64,000 nucleotides of DNA from Calliopsis andreniformis (lineage: Eukaryota; Arthropoda; Insecta; Hymenoptera; Andrenidae). Under the pieces are notes generated by a model. The model saw nothing but the letters and a program-made list of their open reading frames with translations, had not been told where the DNA came from and made no database searches. Below, piece by piece: positions 1 to 14,223 of the stretch (positions are counted from its first letter, which is position 1; every line of letters starts with the position of its first letter). A program made the translations under genes and the position numbers. The stretch lies in contig NW_027480423.1 in assembly GCF_051401765.1 (NCBI RefSeq), forward strand, positions 17,050,001-17,114,000, in the 5' to 3' direction.

Positions 1-448
1 TCACACTGTTTGCAATTATTCCTGTTATACGATGGTAAAACTGTTGGACTATTAATGTTCTTTATGCTTCTGGCGTTGATTTCTTGGGGCCTAACTATTC
101 GATCTGGTGAACCAACGCCCTAGAGTGAAGCCTAGATTGCCTGGAACGTAGAAATGGCCATTACTTTCACGCTGGTTGGAATTATTCCTGTTACACGATG
201 AAAAACTGTTGTATTTTTATTTTATTTTATGTTTCTGGCGTTGAATTCTAAGTCCCTATCTATTCGATCTGGTGTAGCAACGCCCTAGAGTTCAGCCTAG
301 GTTGCCCGTAACGTAGAAATGACCATAACTTTCACACTGGCCGGAATTATTCGTTTAATACGATGGAAAAACAGTTGTATCTGTATTGTATTTTATGCTT
401 CTGGCGTTGACTTCTAAATCCCTAACTATTCGATCTGGTGGAGCAACG
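1..448 (+). repeat. Left-edge segment, copied at 8,288-8,735
   Basis: An offset of 8,287 bp (about 50 monomers) aligns this stretch with 8,288-8,735. Shared private variants include GGACTATTAATGTT, TTTCTTGGGGCCTAAC and TTTTATTTTATTTTATG. The match ends just after CAACG (448 and 8,735), where the right-hand copy continues with ATCTCGACCGAAG instead of CCTAGAGTGAAG. Confidence 0.8.
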
Positions 449-3400
449 CCCTAGAGTGAAGCCTAGGTTGCCCGGAACGTAGAAGTACCATAACTTTCAC
501 ACTGGTTGCAATTATTCGTTTTATACGATGGAAAAACTGTTGCATCTTTATTGTATTTTATGCTTCTGGCGATAACTTCTGAGGGCCTAACTATTCGTTC
601 TGGTGGAGCAACGCCATAGAGTGAAGCCTAGGTTCCTCGGAACGTAGAAAGGACCATTACTTTCAAACTGTTTGCAATTATCCATTTTATACAATAGCAG
701 AGCTGTTGTATTTATATTGTATTTTATTCTTCTGGCGCTGACTTCTTAGGCCCTAACTATTCGATCTGGTGGCACAACGCCCTAGAGTGAAGCCTAGGTT
801 GACCGGAGCGTAGAAATGACCATTACCTTCAAACTGTTTGCAATTATTCCTGTTATACGATGGTAAACCTGTTGGTCTATTAATGTTCTTTATGCTTCTG
901 GCGTTGATTTCTTGGGGCCTATCTATTCGATCTGGTGGAGCAACGCCCTAGTGTGAAGCCTAGATTGCCCGGAACGTAGAAATGGCCATAACTTTCACGC
1001 TGGTTGCAATTATTCCTGTTATAAGATGGAAAGACTGTTGTATTTTTATTGTATTTTATGCTTCAGGCGCTGTCTTCTAAGGTCGTAGCTATTCGACGTG
1101 GTGGAGCAACGCCCTAGAGTGAAGCCTAGGTTGCCCGGAACGTAGAAGTACCATAACTTTCACACTGGTTGCAAGTATTCGTTTTATACGATGTAAAGGC
1201 TGTTGTATTTATTTTGTAGTTTATGCTTCTGGCGTTGACTTCTAAGGCCGTGACTCTTCGGTCTGGAGCAACGCCTCAGAGTTAAGTCTAGGATGTCCGA
1301 AACGCTGAAACGATCATTACTTTCACGCTTGTTGCAATTATTCCTGTTATACGATGAAAAGACTGTTGTATTTTCATTGTATTTTACGCTTCAGGCGTTG
1401 ACTTCTATGGCCGTAGGTATCCGATGTGGCGGAGCAACGCCATAGAGTGAAGCCTAGGTTGCCCGGAACGTAGAAATGACCATTACTTTCACACTGTTTG
1501 CATATATACACTATATACGATGGAAAAACTGTTGCATTTTTATTGTATTTTCTGCTTCTGGCTTTGATTTCTAAGGTCGTAGCTATTCGATCTGGTGGAG
1601 CAACGCACTAGAGTGAAGCCTAGGTTGCCCGGAACGTAGAAATGACCATAACATTCACACTGGTTGCAATTATTCGTTTTATACGATGGAAAGGCTGTTG
1701 TATTTATTTTGTTGTTTATGCTTCTGGCGTTGACTTCTAAGGCCCTGACTCTTCGTTCTGGTGGAGCAACGCCTCAGAGTTAAGTCGAGGATGTCCGAAA
1801 CGCCGAAACGATCATTACTTTCACGCTTGTTGCAATTATTCCCGTTATACGATGAAAAGACTGTTGTATTTTTATTGTATTTTACGATTCAGGTGTTGAT
1901 TTCTATGGCCGTAGGTATTCGATGTGGCGGAGCAACGCCATAGAGTGAAGTCTAGGTTGCCCGGAACGTAGAAATGACCATAACATTCACACTGGTTGCA
2001 ATTATTCGTTTTATACGATGGAAAAGCTGTTGTACTTATATTGTGTTTTATTCTTCTGGCGTTGACTTCTTAGGCCCTACCTATTCTATCTGTTGGAGCA
2101 ACGCCATAGAGTGAAGCCTAGGTTGCCCGGAACGTAGAAATGACCATAACTTTCATACTGGTTGCAATTATTCGTTTTATACGATGGAAAGACTGTTGTT
2201 TTTATATTGTATTTTATGCTTCTGGCGTTGAATTCTGAGGCACTAACTATTCGCTCTGGTGGACCAACGCCCTAGAGTGAAGCCTAGGCTGCTCGGAACG
2301 TAGAACTGACCATTACTTTCACACTGTTTGCATATATACATTATATACGATGGAAAATTTGTTGTATTTATATTGTATTTTATGCCTCTGGCGTTGACTT
2401 CTAAGGCCCTAACAATTCAATCTGTTGGTGCTACGCCCTAGTGTGAAGCCAAGGTTGCCCGGAACGTAGAAATGACCATTACTTTCACACTGGTTGCAAA
2501 TATACATTATATACGATGGAAAATTTGTTGTATTTATATTGTATTTTATGCCTCTGGCGTTGACTTCTTAGGCCCTAACTATTTGATCTGGTGGAGCACT
2601 GCCCTAGAGTGAAGCCCAGGTTGCCCGGAACGTGGAACATTCCATTACATTCACACTGGTTGCAATTATTCCTGTTATACGATGGAAAAACTGTTGTATT
2701 TATATTGTATTTTATGCTTCTGGCGTTTTCTTCTAAGGCTGTAGCTATTCGATGTGGTGGAGCAACGCCCTAGAGTGAAGTCCAGGTTGCCCGTAGCGTA
2801 GAAATGATAATTACTTTCTCACTGGTTGCAATTATTCGTTTTATACGATGGAAAAACTGTTGTATGTATTTTGTATTTGGTGCTTCTGGCGTTGACTTCT
2901 TAGGCCCTAACTATTCGATCTGGCGGAGCAACGCCATAGGGTGAAACATAGATTGCCCGGAACGTAGAAATGACCATTACTTTCACACTGGCTGCAATTA
3001 TTCCTGTTATACGATGGAAAAACTGTTGTATTTTTATTGTATTTTATGCTTCTGGCGTTCAATTCTACGGCCGTAGCTATTAGATGTGGTGGAGCAACGC
3101 TCTAGAGTGACGCCTAGGTTGCCCGCAACGTAGAAATGACCATTACTTTCACAATGTTTGCAATTAGTCATTTTATACGAAGGAAAAACTGTTGTACTTG
3201 TAATGTATTTTAGTCTTCTGGCATTGACTTCTTAGGCCCTAACTATTCGATCTGGTGGAGCAACGCCGTAGAGTGCAATCTAGGCTGCCCGGAACGTAGA
3301 AATGACCATTACATTCACATTGGTTGCAATTCTTCGTTTTATACGATGAAAAAACTGTTGTATTTATATTGTGTTTTGTGCTTCTGGCGTTAACTTCTAA

Positions 3401-4280
3401 GGCCCTATATATTCGATCTGGAGGAGCAACGTCCAAGGGTGAAGCCTATGTTGCCCGGAACGTAGAAATGACCATTACTTACACACTGGTTGTAATTGTT
3501 CGTTTTATACGATGGAAAATCTGTTGTATTGATATCGTATTTTATGCTTCTGGCGTTGACTTCTTAGGCCCTAACTACTGGATCTGGTGGTCCAACGCCC
3601 TAGAGTGAACCCTAGGTTGCCCGGAACGTAGAAATGACCATACGTTTCACACTCGTTGCAATTATTCGTTTTATACGATGGAAAAACTGTTGTATTTATA
3701 TTGTATTTTATGCTTCTGGCGTTAACTTCTTAGGCCCTAACTATTCGATCTTCTGGACCAACGCCCCGGAGTGAAGCCTAGGTCGCCCGGAATTTAGAAA
3801 TGACCATCACTTTCACTATGGTTGCAATTATTCCTGTTATACGATGGAATAACTGTTCTATTTTTATTTTACTTTATACTTCTGGCGTTGACTTCTTAGG
3901 CCCTAACTATTCGATCTGGTGGAGCAACGCCCTGGAGTGAAGCCTAGGTTTCCCGGAACGTAGAAATGACCATTACCATCACACTGGTTGCAATTATTCA
4001 TTTCATACGATGGAAAAACTGTTGTATTATTATTGTACTTTATGCCCCGGGTGTAGACCTCTAAGGCCCTAACTATTCGATCTGGTGGAGCAACGCCCTA
4101 GAGTGTAGGCTAGGTTGCCGGGAGGTAGAAATGACCATCTCTTTCACACCGGTTACTATTATTCGTTTTTTACGATGGAAAAACTGCTGTATTTATATTG
4201 TGTTTTATGCCTCTGGAGTTGACTTCTTAGGCCCTAACGTTTCGCTCTGGTGTAACAGCGCCCTAGAGTGAAGCCTAGGT
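100..4280 (+). repeat. HOR block A, copy 1 (~25 monomers)
   Basis: This aligns with 9,713-14,223, first at offset 9,613 and, from about 2,500 onward, at 9,943. The 330-bp change is two monomers present in copy 2 (about 11,950-12,440) and absent here. The block ends at 4,280: copy 1 continues TAGCCCGGAATG, whereas copy 2 continues TTGCGCGGAACG. Only scattered substitutions separate the copies. Confidence 0.85.
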
Positions 4281-7200
4281 AGCCCGGAATGTAGAAATCA
4301 CCATAACTTTCACACTGGTTGCAATTATTCATTTTATACGATGGAAAAACTGTTCTATTTATTTTGTATTTTATGCTTCGGGCATTGACTTCTAAGGCCC
4401 TAACGATTCGATCTGGTGGAGAAATGCCCTAGAGTGAAGCGTAGGTTGCGCGGAACGTAGAAATGACCATTACTTTCGCACTGGTTGCAATTATTCTTTT
4501 TATCCGAGGGAAAAACTGTTGTATTTATTTTGTATTTTATGCTTCTGGCGTTGACTTCTTAGGTCCTAAATATTCGATCTGGTGGACCAACGCCCTAGAG
4601 TGAAGTCTAGGTTGCCCGGAACGTAGAAATGACCATCACTTTCACACTGGTTGCAATTGTTCCTGTTATACGATGGCAAAACTGTTATATCTTTATTGTA
4701 TTTTATACTTCGGCAACTGACTTCTAAGGCCCTAGCTATTTGATCTTTTGGAGCAAAGACCTAGAGTGAAGCCTAGGTTGCCCGGAACGTAGAAATGACT
4801 ATTACCTTCAAACTGGTTGCAATTATTCCTGTCACACGATGAAAAGACTGTTGTATTTTTGTATCTTATGCTTCTGGCGTTGACTTCTTAGGCCCTAACT
4901 ATTCGATCTGGAGGAGCACCGCCCTAGAGTGAGGCCTAGGTTGCCCGGAACATAGAAATGACCGTTACACTCACAATGTTTGCAAATATTCATCTTATAC
5001 GATGGAAAGCTATTGTATCTATATTGTATTTTATGCTTCTGGCGTTGACTTCTAAGGCCGTAGCTATTCAATGTGGTGGAGCAACGCCCTAGAGTGAAGC
5101 CTAGGCAGCTCGGATCGTAGAAATGACCATAACTTTCACACTGGTTGCAATTATTCGTTTTATACAATGGAAAAACTGTTCTATTTATTTTGTATTTTAT
5201 GCTTCGGGCGTGGACTTCTAAGGCCCTAACGATTCGATCTGGTAGAGAAACGCCCTAGAGTGAAGCCTAGGTTGCCCGGAACGTAGAAATGGCCATTACT
5301 TTCGCACTGGTTGCAATTATTCTTTTTATACGAGGGAAAAACTGTTGTATTTATTTTGTATTTTATGCTTCTGGCGTTGACTTCTTAGGCCCTAACTATT
5401 CGATCTGGTGGAGCAACGCCCTAGAGTGTAGGCTAGGTTGCCGGGAGGTAGAAATGACCATCTCTTTCACACCGGTTACTATTATTCGTTTTTTACGATG
5501 GAAAAACTGTTGTATTTATATTGTGTTTTATGCCTCTGGAGTTGACTTCTTAGGCCCTAACGTTTCGCTCTGGTGTAACAGCGCCCTAGAGTGAAGCCTA
5601 GGTTGCGCGGAACGTAGAAATGACCATGACTTTCACACTGGCAGCAATTATTCCTGTTACACGATGGAAAAACTGTTGTATCTTTACTGTGTTTTAGGCT
5701 TCGGGCGTTGACTTCTATGGCCCTACCTATTCCATCTGGTGGAGCACCGCCCTAGAGTCAAGTCTAGGTTGCCCGGAACGTAGAAATGTTCATTACTTTC
5801 ACACCGGTTGCAATTATTCAGGTTATACAATGGAAAAACTGCTGTATTTATATTGTATTTTATGCTTCGGGCATTGACTTCTAAGGCCCTAACTATTCGA
5901 TGTGGTGGAGCAACGCCCTAGAGCGAAATCTGGGTTGCCAGGAACGTAGAAATGACCATTACTTTCACACTGGTTGCAATTATTCGTTTTATACGATGGA
6001 AAAGCTGTTGTATTTATATTAAATTTTATGCTTCTGGCGTTGACTTCTTAGGCCGTAGCTATTCGGTCGGGTGGAACAACGCCCTAGAGTGAAGCCTAGG
6101 TTGCCCGGAACGTAGAAATGGCCATTACATTCACACTGCTCGCAATTATTCATTTTATACAATGGAAAAACTGACGTATCTTTATTGTATTTTATGCTTC
6201 GGGTGTTGACCACTAAGGCCCTAACTATTCGACCTGGTTGACCGACGCCCTAGAGTGAAGCCTTGGTAGCCTGGAATGTATAAATGACCATAACTTTCAC
6301 ACTGTTTGCAATTATTCGTTTTATACGATGGAAAAGCTGTTGTATTCATATTGTGTTTTATGCTTCTGGCGTTGACTTCTTATGCCCTAACTATTCGATC
6401 TGGTGGAGCAACGCCCTAGAGTGAAGCCTAGGTTGCCCGGAACGTAGAAATGACCATTACTTTCGCACTGGTTGCAATTATTCTTTTTAAACGAGGGAAA
6501 AACTGTTGTATTTATTTTGTATTTTATGCTTCTGGCGTTGACTTCTTAGGTCCTAACTATTCGATCTGGTGGAGCAACGCCCTAGAGTGAAGCCTAGGTA
6601 GCCCGGAACGTAGAAATGACCATTACCTGCACACTGGTTGCAATTATTCCTGTTACGCGATGAAAGGACTGTTGTATTTATACTGTATTTTATGCTTCTG
6701 GCGTTGACTTCTAAGTCCCTAGCTATTCGATCTGGTGGAGCAGCGCCCTAGAGTGAAGCCTAGGTTGCCCGGAACGTAGAAATGACCATTAACTTCACAC
6801 TGGTTGCAATTATTCCTGTTACGCGATGAAAAGACTGTTGTATTTATACACTATGTTATGCTTCTGGCGTTGACTTCTAAGTCCCTAGCTATTCGATATG
6901 GTGGAGCAGCGCCCTAGAGTGAAGCCTAGGTTTCCCGGAACGTAGAAATGACCATTACCATCACACTGGTTGCAATTATTCCTGTTATACGGTGGACAAA
7001 CTGTTGGATTTTTATTGTACTTTATGCTTCTGGCGTTGACTTCTTAGGACCTAACTATTCGATCTGGTGGAACAACGCCCTAGAGTGGAGCCTAGGTTGC
7101 CCAGAACGCAGAAATGACCATAACTTTCACACTGGTTGCAATTATTCGTTTTATACAATGGAAAAACTGTTCCTTCTATTTTGTATTTTATGCTTCGGGC

Positions 7201-8200
7201 GTTGACTTCTAAGGCCATACCTATTCGATCTGGCGGAGCAACGCCCTAGAGTGAAGCCTAGGTTGCCCGGAACGTAGAAATGACCATATCCTTCACCCTG
7301 GTTGCAATTATTCCTGTTACACGATGCAAAAACTGTTGTATTTATATTGTATTTTAAGCTTCTGGCGTTGACTTCTAAGGCCCAAACTATTCGATGCGGT
7401 GGAGCAACGCCCTAGAGTGAAGCCTATGTTCCCCGGAACGTAGAAATGTCCATTACTTTCACACTGGTTGCAATTATTCCTTTTTTTCGGTGGAAAAACT
7501 GTTGTATTTATTTTGTATTTGGTGCTTCTGGCGTTGACTTCCTAGGCCCTAACTATTCGATCTGGTGGAACGACGCCCTAGAGTGAGGCAGACGTTGCCC
7601 GGAACGTATAAATGACAATCACTTTCACACTGGTTGCAATTATTCCTGTTATACGATGGAAAAGCTGTTGGATTTTTATTGTATTTTATGCTTCAGGCGT
7701 TGTCTTCTAAGGTCGTAGCTATTCGATGTGGTGGAGCAACGCCATAGAGTGAAGCCTAGGTTGCCCGGAACGTAGAAATGACCATATCTTTCACACTGCT
7801 TGCAATTATTCATTTTATACAATGGAAAGACTATTCTATTTATTTGCATTTTATGCTTCGGGCGTTGACTTCTAAGGCCCTAACTATTCGATCTGGTGGA
7901 GCAACGACCTAGGGTACAGTCTAGGATGCCCGGAACGTAGAAATGACCATAACTTTCACACTGGTTGCAATTATTCGTTCTATACGATGGAAAAGCTGTT
8001 GTATTTATTGTGTGTTTTATGCTTCTGGCGTTGACTTCTTAGGCACTAACTATTCGATCTGGTGCAGCAACGACCTAGGGTACAGTCTAGGATGCCCAGA
8101 ACGTAGAAATGACCATAACTTTCACACTGGTTGCAATTATTCGTTCTATACGATGGAAAAGCTGTTGTATTTATTGTGTGTTTTATGCTTCTGGCGTTGA
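4281..8200 (+). repeat. HOR block B, first copy (~24 monomers)
   Basis: It aligns with 15,718-19,637 at offset 11,437 (69 monomers), and so also with the second 42-mer at offset 18,401. I saw only a few substitutions, for example near 6,667 (A here, G there) and 6,849. The jump in offset relative to block A (11,437 minus 9,943) is 1,494 bp, exactly nine 166-bp units. Those nine monomers are present between A and B at 14,224-15,717 and absent here. Confidence 0.85.
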
Positions 8201-8735
8201 CTTCTTAGGCTCTAACTATTCGATCTGGTGGAACAACGCCCTAGAGTGACGCCTAGGTTGACCGGAGCGTAGAAATGACCTTTACCTTCACACTGTTTGC
8301 AATTATTCCTGTTATACGATGGTAAAACTGTTGGACTATTAATGTTTTTTATGCTTCTGGTGTTGATTTCTTGGGGCCTAACTATTCGATCTGGTGAAGC
8401 AACGCCCTAGAGTGAAGCCTAGATTGCCCGGAACGTAGAAATGTCAATTACTTTCACGCTGGTTGTAATTATTCCTGTTACACGATGAAAAACTGTTGTA
8501 TTTTTATTTTATTTTATGTTTCTGGCGTTGAATTCTAAGTCCCTAGCTATTCGATCTGGTGTAGCAACGCCCTAGAGTGAAGCCTAGGTTTCCCGTAACG
8601 TAGAAATGACCATAACTTACACACTGGCCGGAATTATTCGTTTAATACGATGGAAAAACAGTTGTATCTATATTGTATTTTATGCTTCTGGCGTTGACTT
8701 CTAAATCCCTAACTATTCGATCTGGTGGAGCAACG
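8201..8735 (+). repeat. Satellite segment related to the window start
   Basis: About three monomers. After the end of block B near 8,200 the sequence switches to the monomer types of positions 1-448, with slightly more substitutions. It ends at an irregular junction at 8,736. Confidence 0.75.
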
Positions 8736-9712
8736 ATCTCGACCGAAGCCTAGGTTTCCCGGAACGTAGAAACGCCCGTTACTTTCACACTGTTTGCAAT
8801 TATCCAATTTATACGGTGGAAAAACTGTTGTATTTATATTGTATTCTATGCTCCTGGTGTTGACTTCTCAGGCCCTAACAATTCGATCTGTTGAGCAACG
8901 CCTCAGAGTTATATCTAAGACGCCCGGAACGTAGAAGTGGCCGTCACTTTCACACTGGTTGCAATTATTCGTTTTATACGATGGAAAGGCTGTTGTATTT
9001 ATAATGTATTTTATGCTTCTGGCGTTGACTCCTTAGTCCCTAACTATGCGATCTGATGGAGCAACGCTCCAGAGTGAAGGCTAGGTTGCCCGGAACGTAG
9101 AGATGTCCATTACAATCACAGTTGATGCAATTATTCCTGTTATATGATGGAAAACCTGTTGTATTTAGATTGTAATTTATGCTTCTGGCGTTGACTTCTT
9201 AGGACCTAACTATTCGATCTGGCGGAAAAACGCTCTAGATTGAAGCCTAGGTTGCCCGGAAGGTAGAAATGACTATCACTTTCAGACTGGTTGCAATTAT
9301 TCGTGTCATACGGTGGAAAATCTGTTGCATTTTTATTGTATTTTATGCTTCTGGCGTTGACTTCTTAGGACCTAACTATTCGATCTGGTGGAACAACGCT
9401 CTGGATTGAAGCCTAGGTTGCCCGGAACGTAGAAAGGACTGTCGCTTTCACACTGGTTGCAATTACTCGTGTCATACGGTGGAAAAACTGTTGTATTTAT
9501 ATTGTATTCTATGCTCCTGGTGTTGACTTCTCAGGCCCTAACTATTCGAAATGGTTGAGCAACGCCTCAGAGTTATATCTAAGACGCCCGGAACGTAGAA
9601 GTGGCCGTCACTTTCGCACTGGTTGCAATTATTCGTTTTATACGATGGAAAGGCTGTTGTATATATAATGTATTTTATGCTTCTGGCGTTGACTCCTTAG
9701 TCCATAACTATT
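8736..9712 (+). repeat. Divergent stretch with a 4-monomer (663-bp) repeat
   Basis: Positions 8,811-9,050 recur at 9,474-9,713 (offset 663). Shared private words include GTATTCTATGCTCCTGGTG, CAACGCCTCAGAGTTATATC and AGTGGCCGTCACTTTC. Between them, two adjacent similar monomers (about 9,180-9,300 and 9,350-9,480) share the AACGCTCTGGATTG-like start. These variant types are rare elsewhere in the window. Confidence 0.75.
9299..9315 (+). other. CENP-B-box-like 17-mer, second 8-of-9 match
   Basis: The site reads ATTCGTGTCATACGGTG, again 8 of 9 fixed CENP-B-box bases, at the standard monomer position. The next monomer (near 9,465) has ACTCG in place of ATTCG and drops to 7 of 9. Confidence 0.4.
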
Positions 9713-12700
9713 CGATCTGGTGGAACAACGCCCTAGAGTGAAGCCTAGATTGCCTGGAACGTAGAAATGGCCATTACTTTCACGCTGGTTGGAATTATTC
9801 CTGTTACACGATGAAAAACTGTTGTATTTTTATTTTATTTTATGTTTCTGGCGTTGAATTCTAAGTCCCTATCTATTCGATCTGGTGTAGCAACGCCCTA
9901 GAGTTCAGCCTAGGTTGCCCGTAACGTAGAAATGACCATAACTTTCACACTGGCCGGAATTATTCGTTTAATACGATGGAAAAACAGTTGTATCTGTATT
10001 GTATTTTATGCTTCTGGCGTTGACTTCTAAATCCCTAACTATTCGATCTGGTGGAGCAACGCCCTAGAGTGAAGCCTAGGTTGCCCGGAACGTAGAAGTA
10101 CCATAACTTTCACACTGGTTGCAATTATTCGTTTTATACGATGGAAAAACTGTTGCATCTTTATTGTATTTTATGCTTCTGGCGATAACTTCTGAGGGCC
10201 TAACTATTCGTTCTGGTGGAGCAACGCCATAGAGTGAAGCCTAGGTTCCTCGGAACGTAGAAAGGACCATTACTTTCAAACTGTTTGCAATTATCCATTT
10301 TATACAATAGCAGAGCTGTTGTATTTATATTGTATTTTATTCTTCTGGCGCTGACTTCTCAGGCCCTAACTATTCGATCTGGTGGCACAACGCCCTAGAG
10401 TGAAGCCTAGGTTGACCGGAGCGTAGAAATGACCATTACCTTCAAACTGTTTGCAATTATTCCTGTTATACGATGGTAAACCTGTTGGTCTATTAATGTT
10501 CTTTATGCTTCTGGCGTTGATTTCTTGGGGCCTATCTATTCGATCTGGTGGAGCAACGCCCTAGTGTGAAGCCTAGATTGCCCGGAACGTAGAAATGGCC
10601 ATAACTTTCACGCTGGTTGCAATTATTCCTGTTATAAGATGGAAAGACTGTTGTATTTTTATTGTATTTTATGCTTCAGGCGCTGTCTTCTAAGGTCGTA
10701 GCTATTCGACGTGGTGGAGCAACGCCCTAGAGTGAAGCCTAGGTTTCCCGGAACGTAGAAGTACCATAACTTTCACACTGGTTGCAAGTATTCGTTTTAT
10801 ACGATGTAAAGGCTGTTGTATTTATTTTGTAGTTTATGCTTCTGGCGTTGACTTCTAAGGCCGTGACTCTTCGGTCTGGAGCAACGCCTCAGAGTTAAGT
10901 CTAGGATGTCCGAAACGCTGAAACGATCATTACTTTCACGCTTGTTGCAATTATTCCTGTTATACGATGAAATGACTGTTGTATTTTCATTGTATTTTAC
11001 GCTTCAGGCGTTGACTTCTATGGCCGTAGGTATCCGATGTGGCGGAGCAACGCCATAGAGTGAAGCCTAGGTTGCCCGGAACGTAGAAATGACCATTACT
11101 TTCACACTGTTTGCATATATACACTATATACGATGGAAAAACTGTTGCATTTTTATTGTATTTTCTGCTTCTGGCTTTGATTTCTAAGGTCGTAGCTATT
11201 CGATCTGGTGGAGCAACGCACTAGAGTGAAGCCTAGGTTGCCCGGAACGTAGAAATGACCATAACATTCACACTGGTTGCAATTATTCGTTTTATACGAT
11301 GGAAAGGCTGTTGTATTTATTTTGTTGTTTATGCTTCTGGCGTTGACTTCTAAGGCCCTGACTCTTCGTTCTGGTGGAGCAACGCCTCAGAGTTAAGTCG
11401 AGGATGTCCGAAACGCCGAAACGATCATTACTTTCACGCTTGTTGCAATTATTCCCGTATACGATGAAAAGACTGTTGTATTTTTATTGTATTTTACGAT
11501 TCAGGTGTTGATTTCTATGGCCGTAGGTATTCGATGTGGCGGAGCAACGCCATAGAGTGAAGTCTAGGTTGCCCGGAACGTAGAAATGACCATAACATTC
11601 ACACTGGTTGCAATTATTCGTTTTATACGATGGAAAAGCTGTTGTACTTATATTGTGTTTTATTCTTCTGGCGTTGACTTCTTAGGCCCTACCTATTCTA
11701 TCTGTTGGAGCAACGCCATAGAGTGAAGCCTAGGTTGCCCGGAACGTAGAAATGACCATAACTTTCATACTGGTTGCAATTATTCGTTTTATACGATGGA
11801 AAGACTGTTGTTTTTATATTGTATTTTATGCTTCTGGCGTTGAATTCTGAGGCACTAACTATTCGCTCTGGTGGACCAACGCCCTAGAGTGAAGCCTAGG
11901 CTGCTCGGAACGTAGAACTGACCATTACTTTCACACTGTTTGCATATATACACTATATACGATGGAAAAACTGTTGCATTTTTATTGTATTTTCTGCTTC
12001 TGGCTTTGATTTCTAAGGTCGTAGCTATTCGATCTGGTGGAGCAACGCACTAGAGTGAAGCCTAGGTTGCCCGGAACGTAGAAATGACCGTAACGTTCAC
12101 ACTGGTTGCAATTATTCGTTTTATACGATGGAAAAGCTGTTGTACTTATATTGTATTTTATTCTTCTGGCGTTGACTTCTTAGGCCCTAACTATTCGATC
12201 TGGTGGAACAACGCACTAAGGTGAAGCCTAGGTTGCCCGGAACGTAGAAGTACCGTAACTTTCGCACTGGTTGCAATTATTCGTTTTATACGATGGAGAA
12301 GCTGTTTTATTTATAACGTATTTTATGCTTCTGGCGTTGACTTCTAAGGACCTAACTATTCCATCTGGTGGAGCAACGCCCTAGAGTGAAGCCTAGGTTG
12401 CTCGGAACGTAGAAATGACCATTACTTTCACACTGTTTGCAATTATTCATTTTATACGATGGAAAATTTGTTGTATTTATATTGTATTTTATGCCTCTGG
12501 CGTTGACTTCTTAGGCCCTAACTATTTGATCTGGTGGAGCACTGCCCTAGAGTGAAGCCCAGGTTGCCCGGAACGTGGAACATTCCATTACATTCACACT
12601 GGTTGCAATTATTCCTGTTATACGATGGAAAAACTGTTGTATTTATATTGTATTTTATGCTTCTGGCGTTTTCTTCTAAGGCTGTAGCTATTCGATGTGG

Positions 12701-14223
12701 TGGAGCAACGCCCTAGAGTGAAGTCCAGGTTGCCCGTAGCGTAGAAATGATAATTACTTTCTCACTGGTTGCAATTATTCGTTTTATACGATGGAAAAAC
12801 TGTTGTATGTATTTTGTATTTGGTGCTTCTGGCGTTGACTTCTTAGGCCCTAACTATTCGATCTGGCGGAGCAACGCCATAGGGTGAAACATAGATTGCC
12901 CGGAACGTAGAAATGACCATTACTTTCACACTGGCTGCAATTATTCCTGTTATACGATGGAAAAACTGTTGTATTTTTATTGTATTTTATGCTTCTGGCG
13001 TTCAATTCTACGGCCGTAGCTATTAGATGTGGTGGAGCAACGCTCTAGAGTGACGCCTAGGTTGCCCGCAACGTAGAAATGACCATTACTTTCACAATGT
13101 TTGCAATTAGTCATTTTATACGAAGGAAAAACTGTTGTACTTGTAATGTATTTTAGTCTTCTGGCATTGACTTCTTAGGCCCTAACTATTCGATCTGGTG
13201 GAGCAACGCCGTAGAGTGCAATCTAGGCTGCCCGGAACGTAGAAATGACCATTACATTCACATTGGTTGCAATTCTTCGTTTTATACGATGAAAAAACTG
13301 TTGTATTTATATTGTGTTTTGTGCTTCTGGCGTTAACTTCTAAGGCCCTATATATTCGATCTGGAGGAGCAACGTCCAAGGGTGAAGCCTATGTTGCCCG
13401 GAACGTAGAAATGACCATTACTTACACACTGGTTGTAATTGTTCGTTTTATACGATGGAAAATCTGTTGTATTGATATCGTATTTTATGCTTCTGGCGTT
13501 GACTTCTTAGGCCCTAACTACTGGATCTGGTGGTCCAACGCCCTAGAGTGAACCCTAGGTTGCCCGGAACGTAGAAATGACCATACGTTTCACACTCGTT
13601 GCAATTATTCGTTTTATACGATGGAAAAACTGTTGTATTTATATTGTATTTTATGCTTCTGGCGTTAACTTCTTAGGCCCTAACTATTCGATCTTCTGGA
13701 CCAACGCCCCGGAGTGAAGCCTAGGTCGCCCGGAATTTAGAAATGACCATCACTTTCACTATGGTTGCAATTATTCCTGTTATACGATGGAATAACTGTT
13801 CTATTTTTATTTTACTTTATACTTCTGGCGTTGACTTCTTAGGCCCTAACTATTCGATCTGGTGGAGCAACGCCCTGGAGTGAAGCCTAGGTTTCCCGGA
13901 ACGTAGAAATGACCATTACCATCACACTGGTTGCAATTATTCATTTCATACGATGGAAAAACTGTTGTATTATTATTGTACTTTATGCCCCGGGTGTAGA
14001 CCTCTAAGGCCCTAACTATTCGATCTGGTGGAGCAACGCCCTAGAGTGTAGGCTAGGTTGCCGGGAGGTAGAAATGACCATCTCTTTCACACCGGTTACT
14101 ATTATTCGTTTTTTACGATGGAAAAACTGCTGTATTTATATTGTGTTTTATGCCTCTGGAGTTGACTTCTTAGGCCCTAACGTTTCGCTCTGGTGTAACA
14201 GCGCCCTAGAGTGAAGCCTAGGT
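9713..14223 (+). repeat. HOR block A, copy 2 (~27 monomers)
   Basis: Second copy of 100-4,280, two monomers longer because 11,950-12,440 contains extra units resembling those at 1,500-1,650. A one-base deletion (CCCGTATACG near 11,457, where copy 1 has CCCGTTATACG) and scattered substitutions distinguish it from copy 1. Confidence 0.85.
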
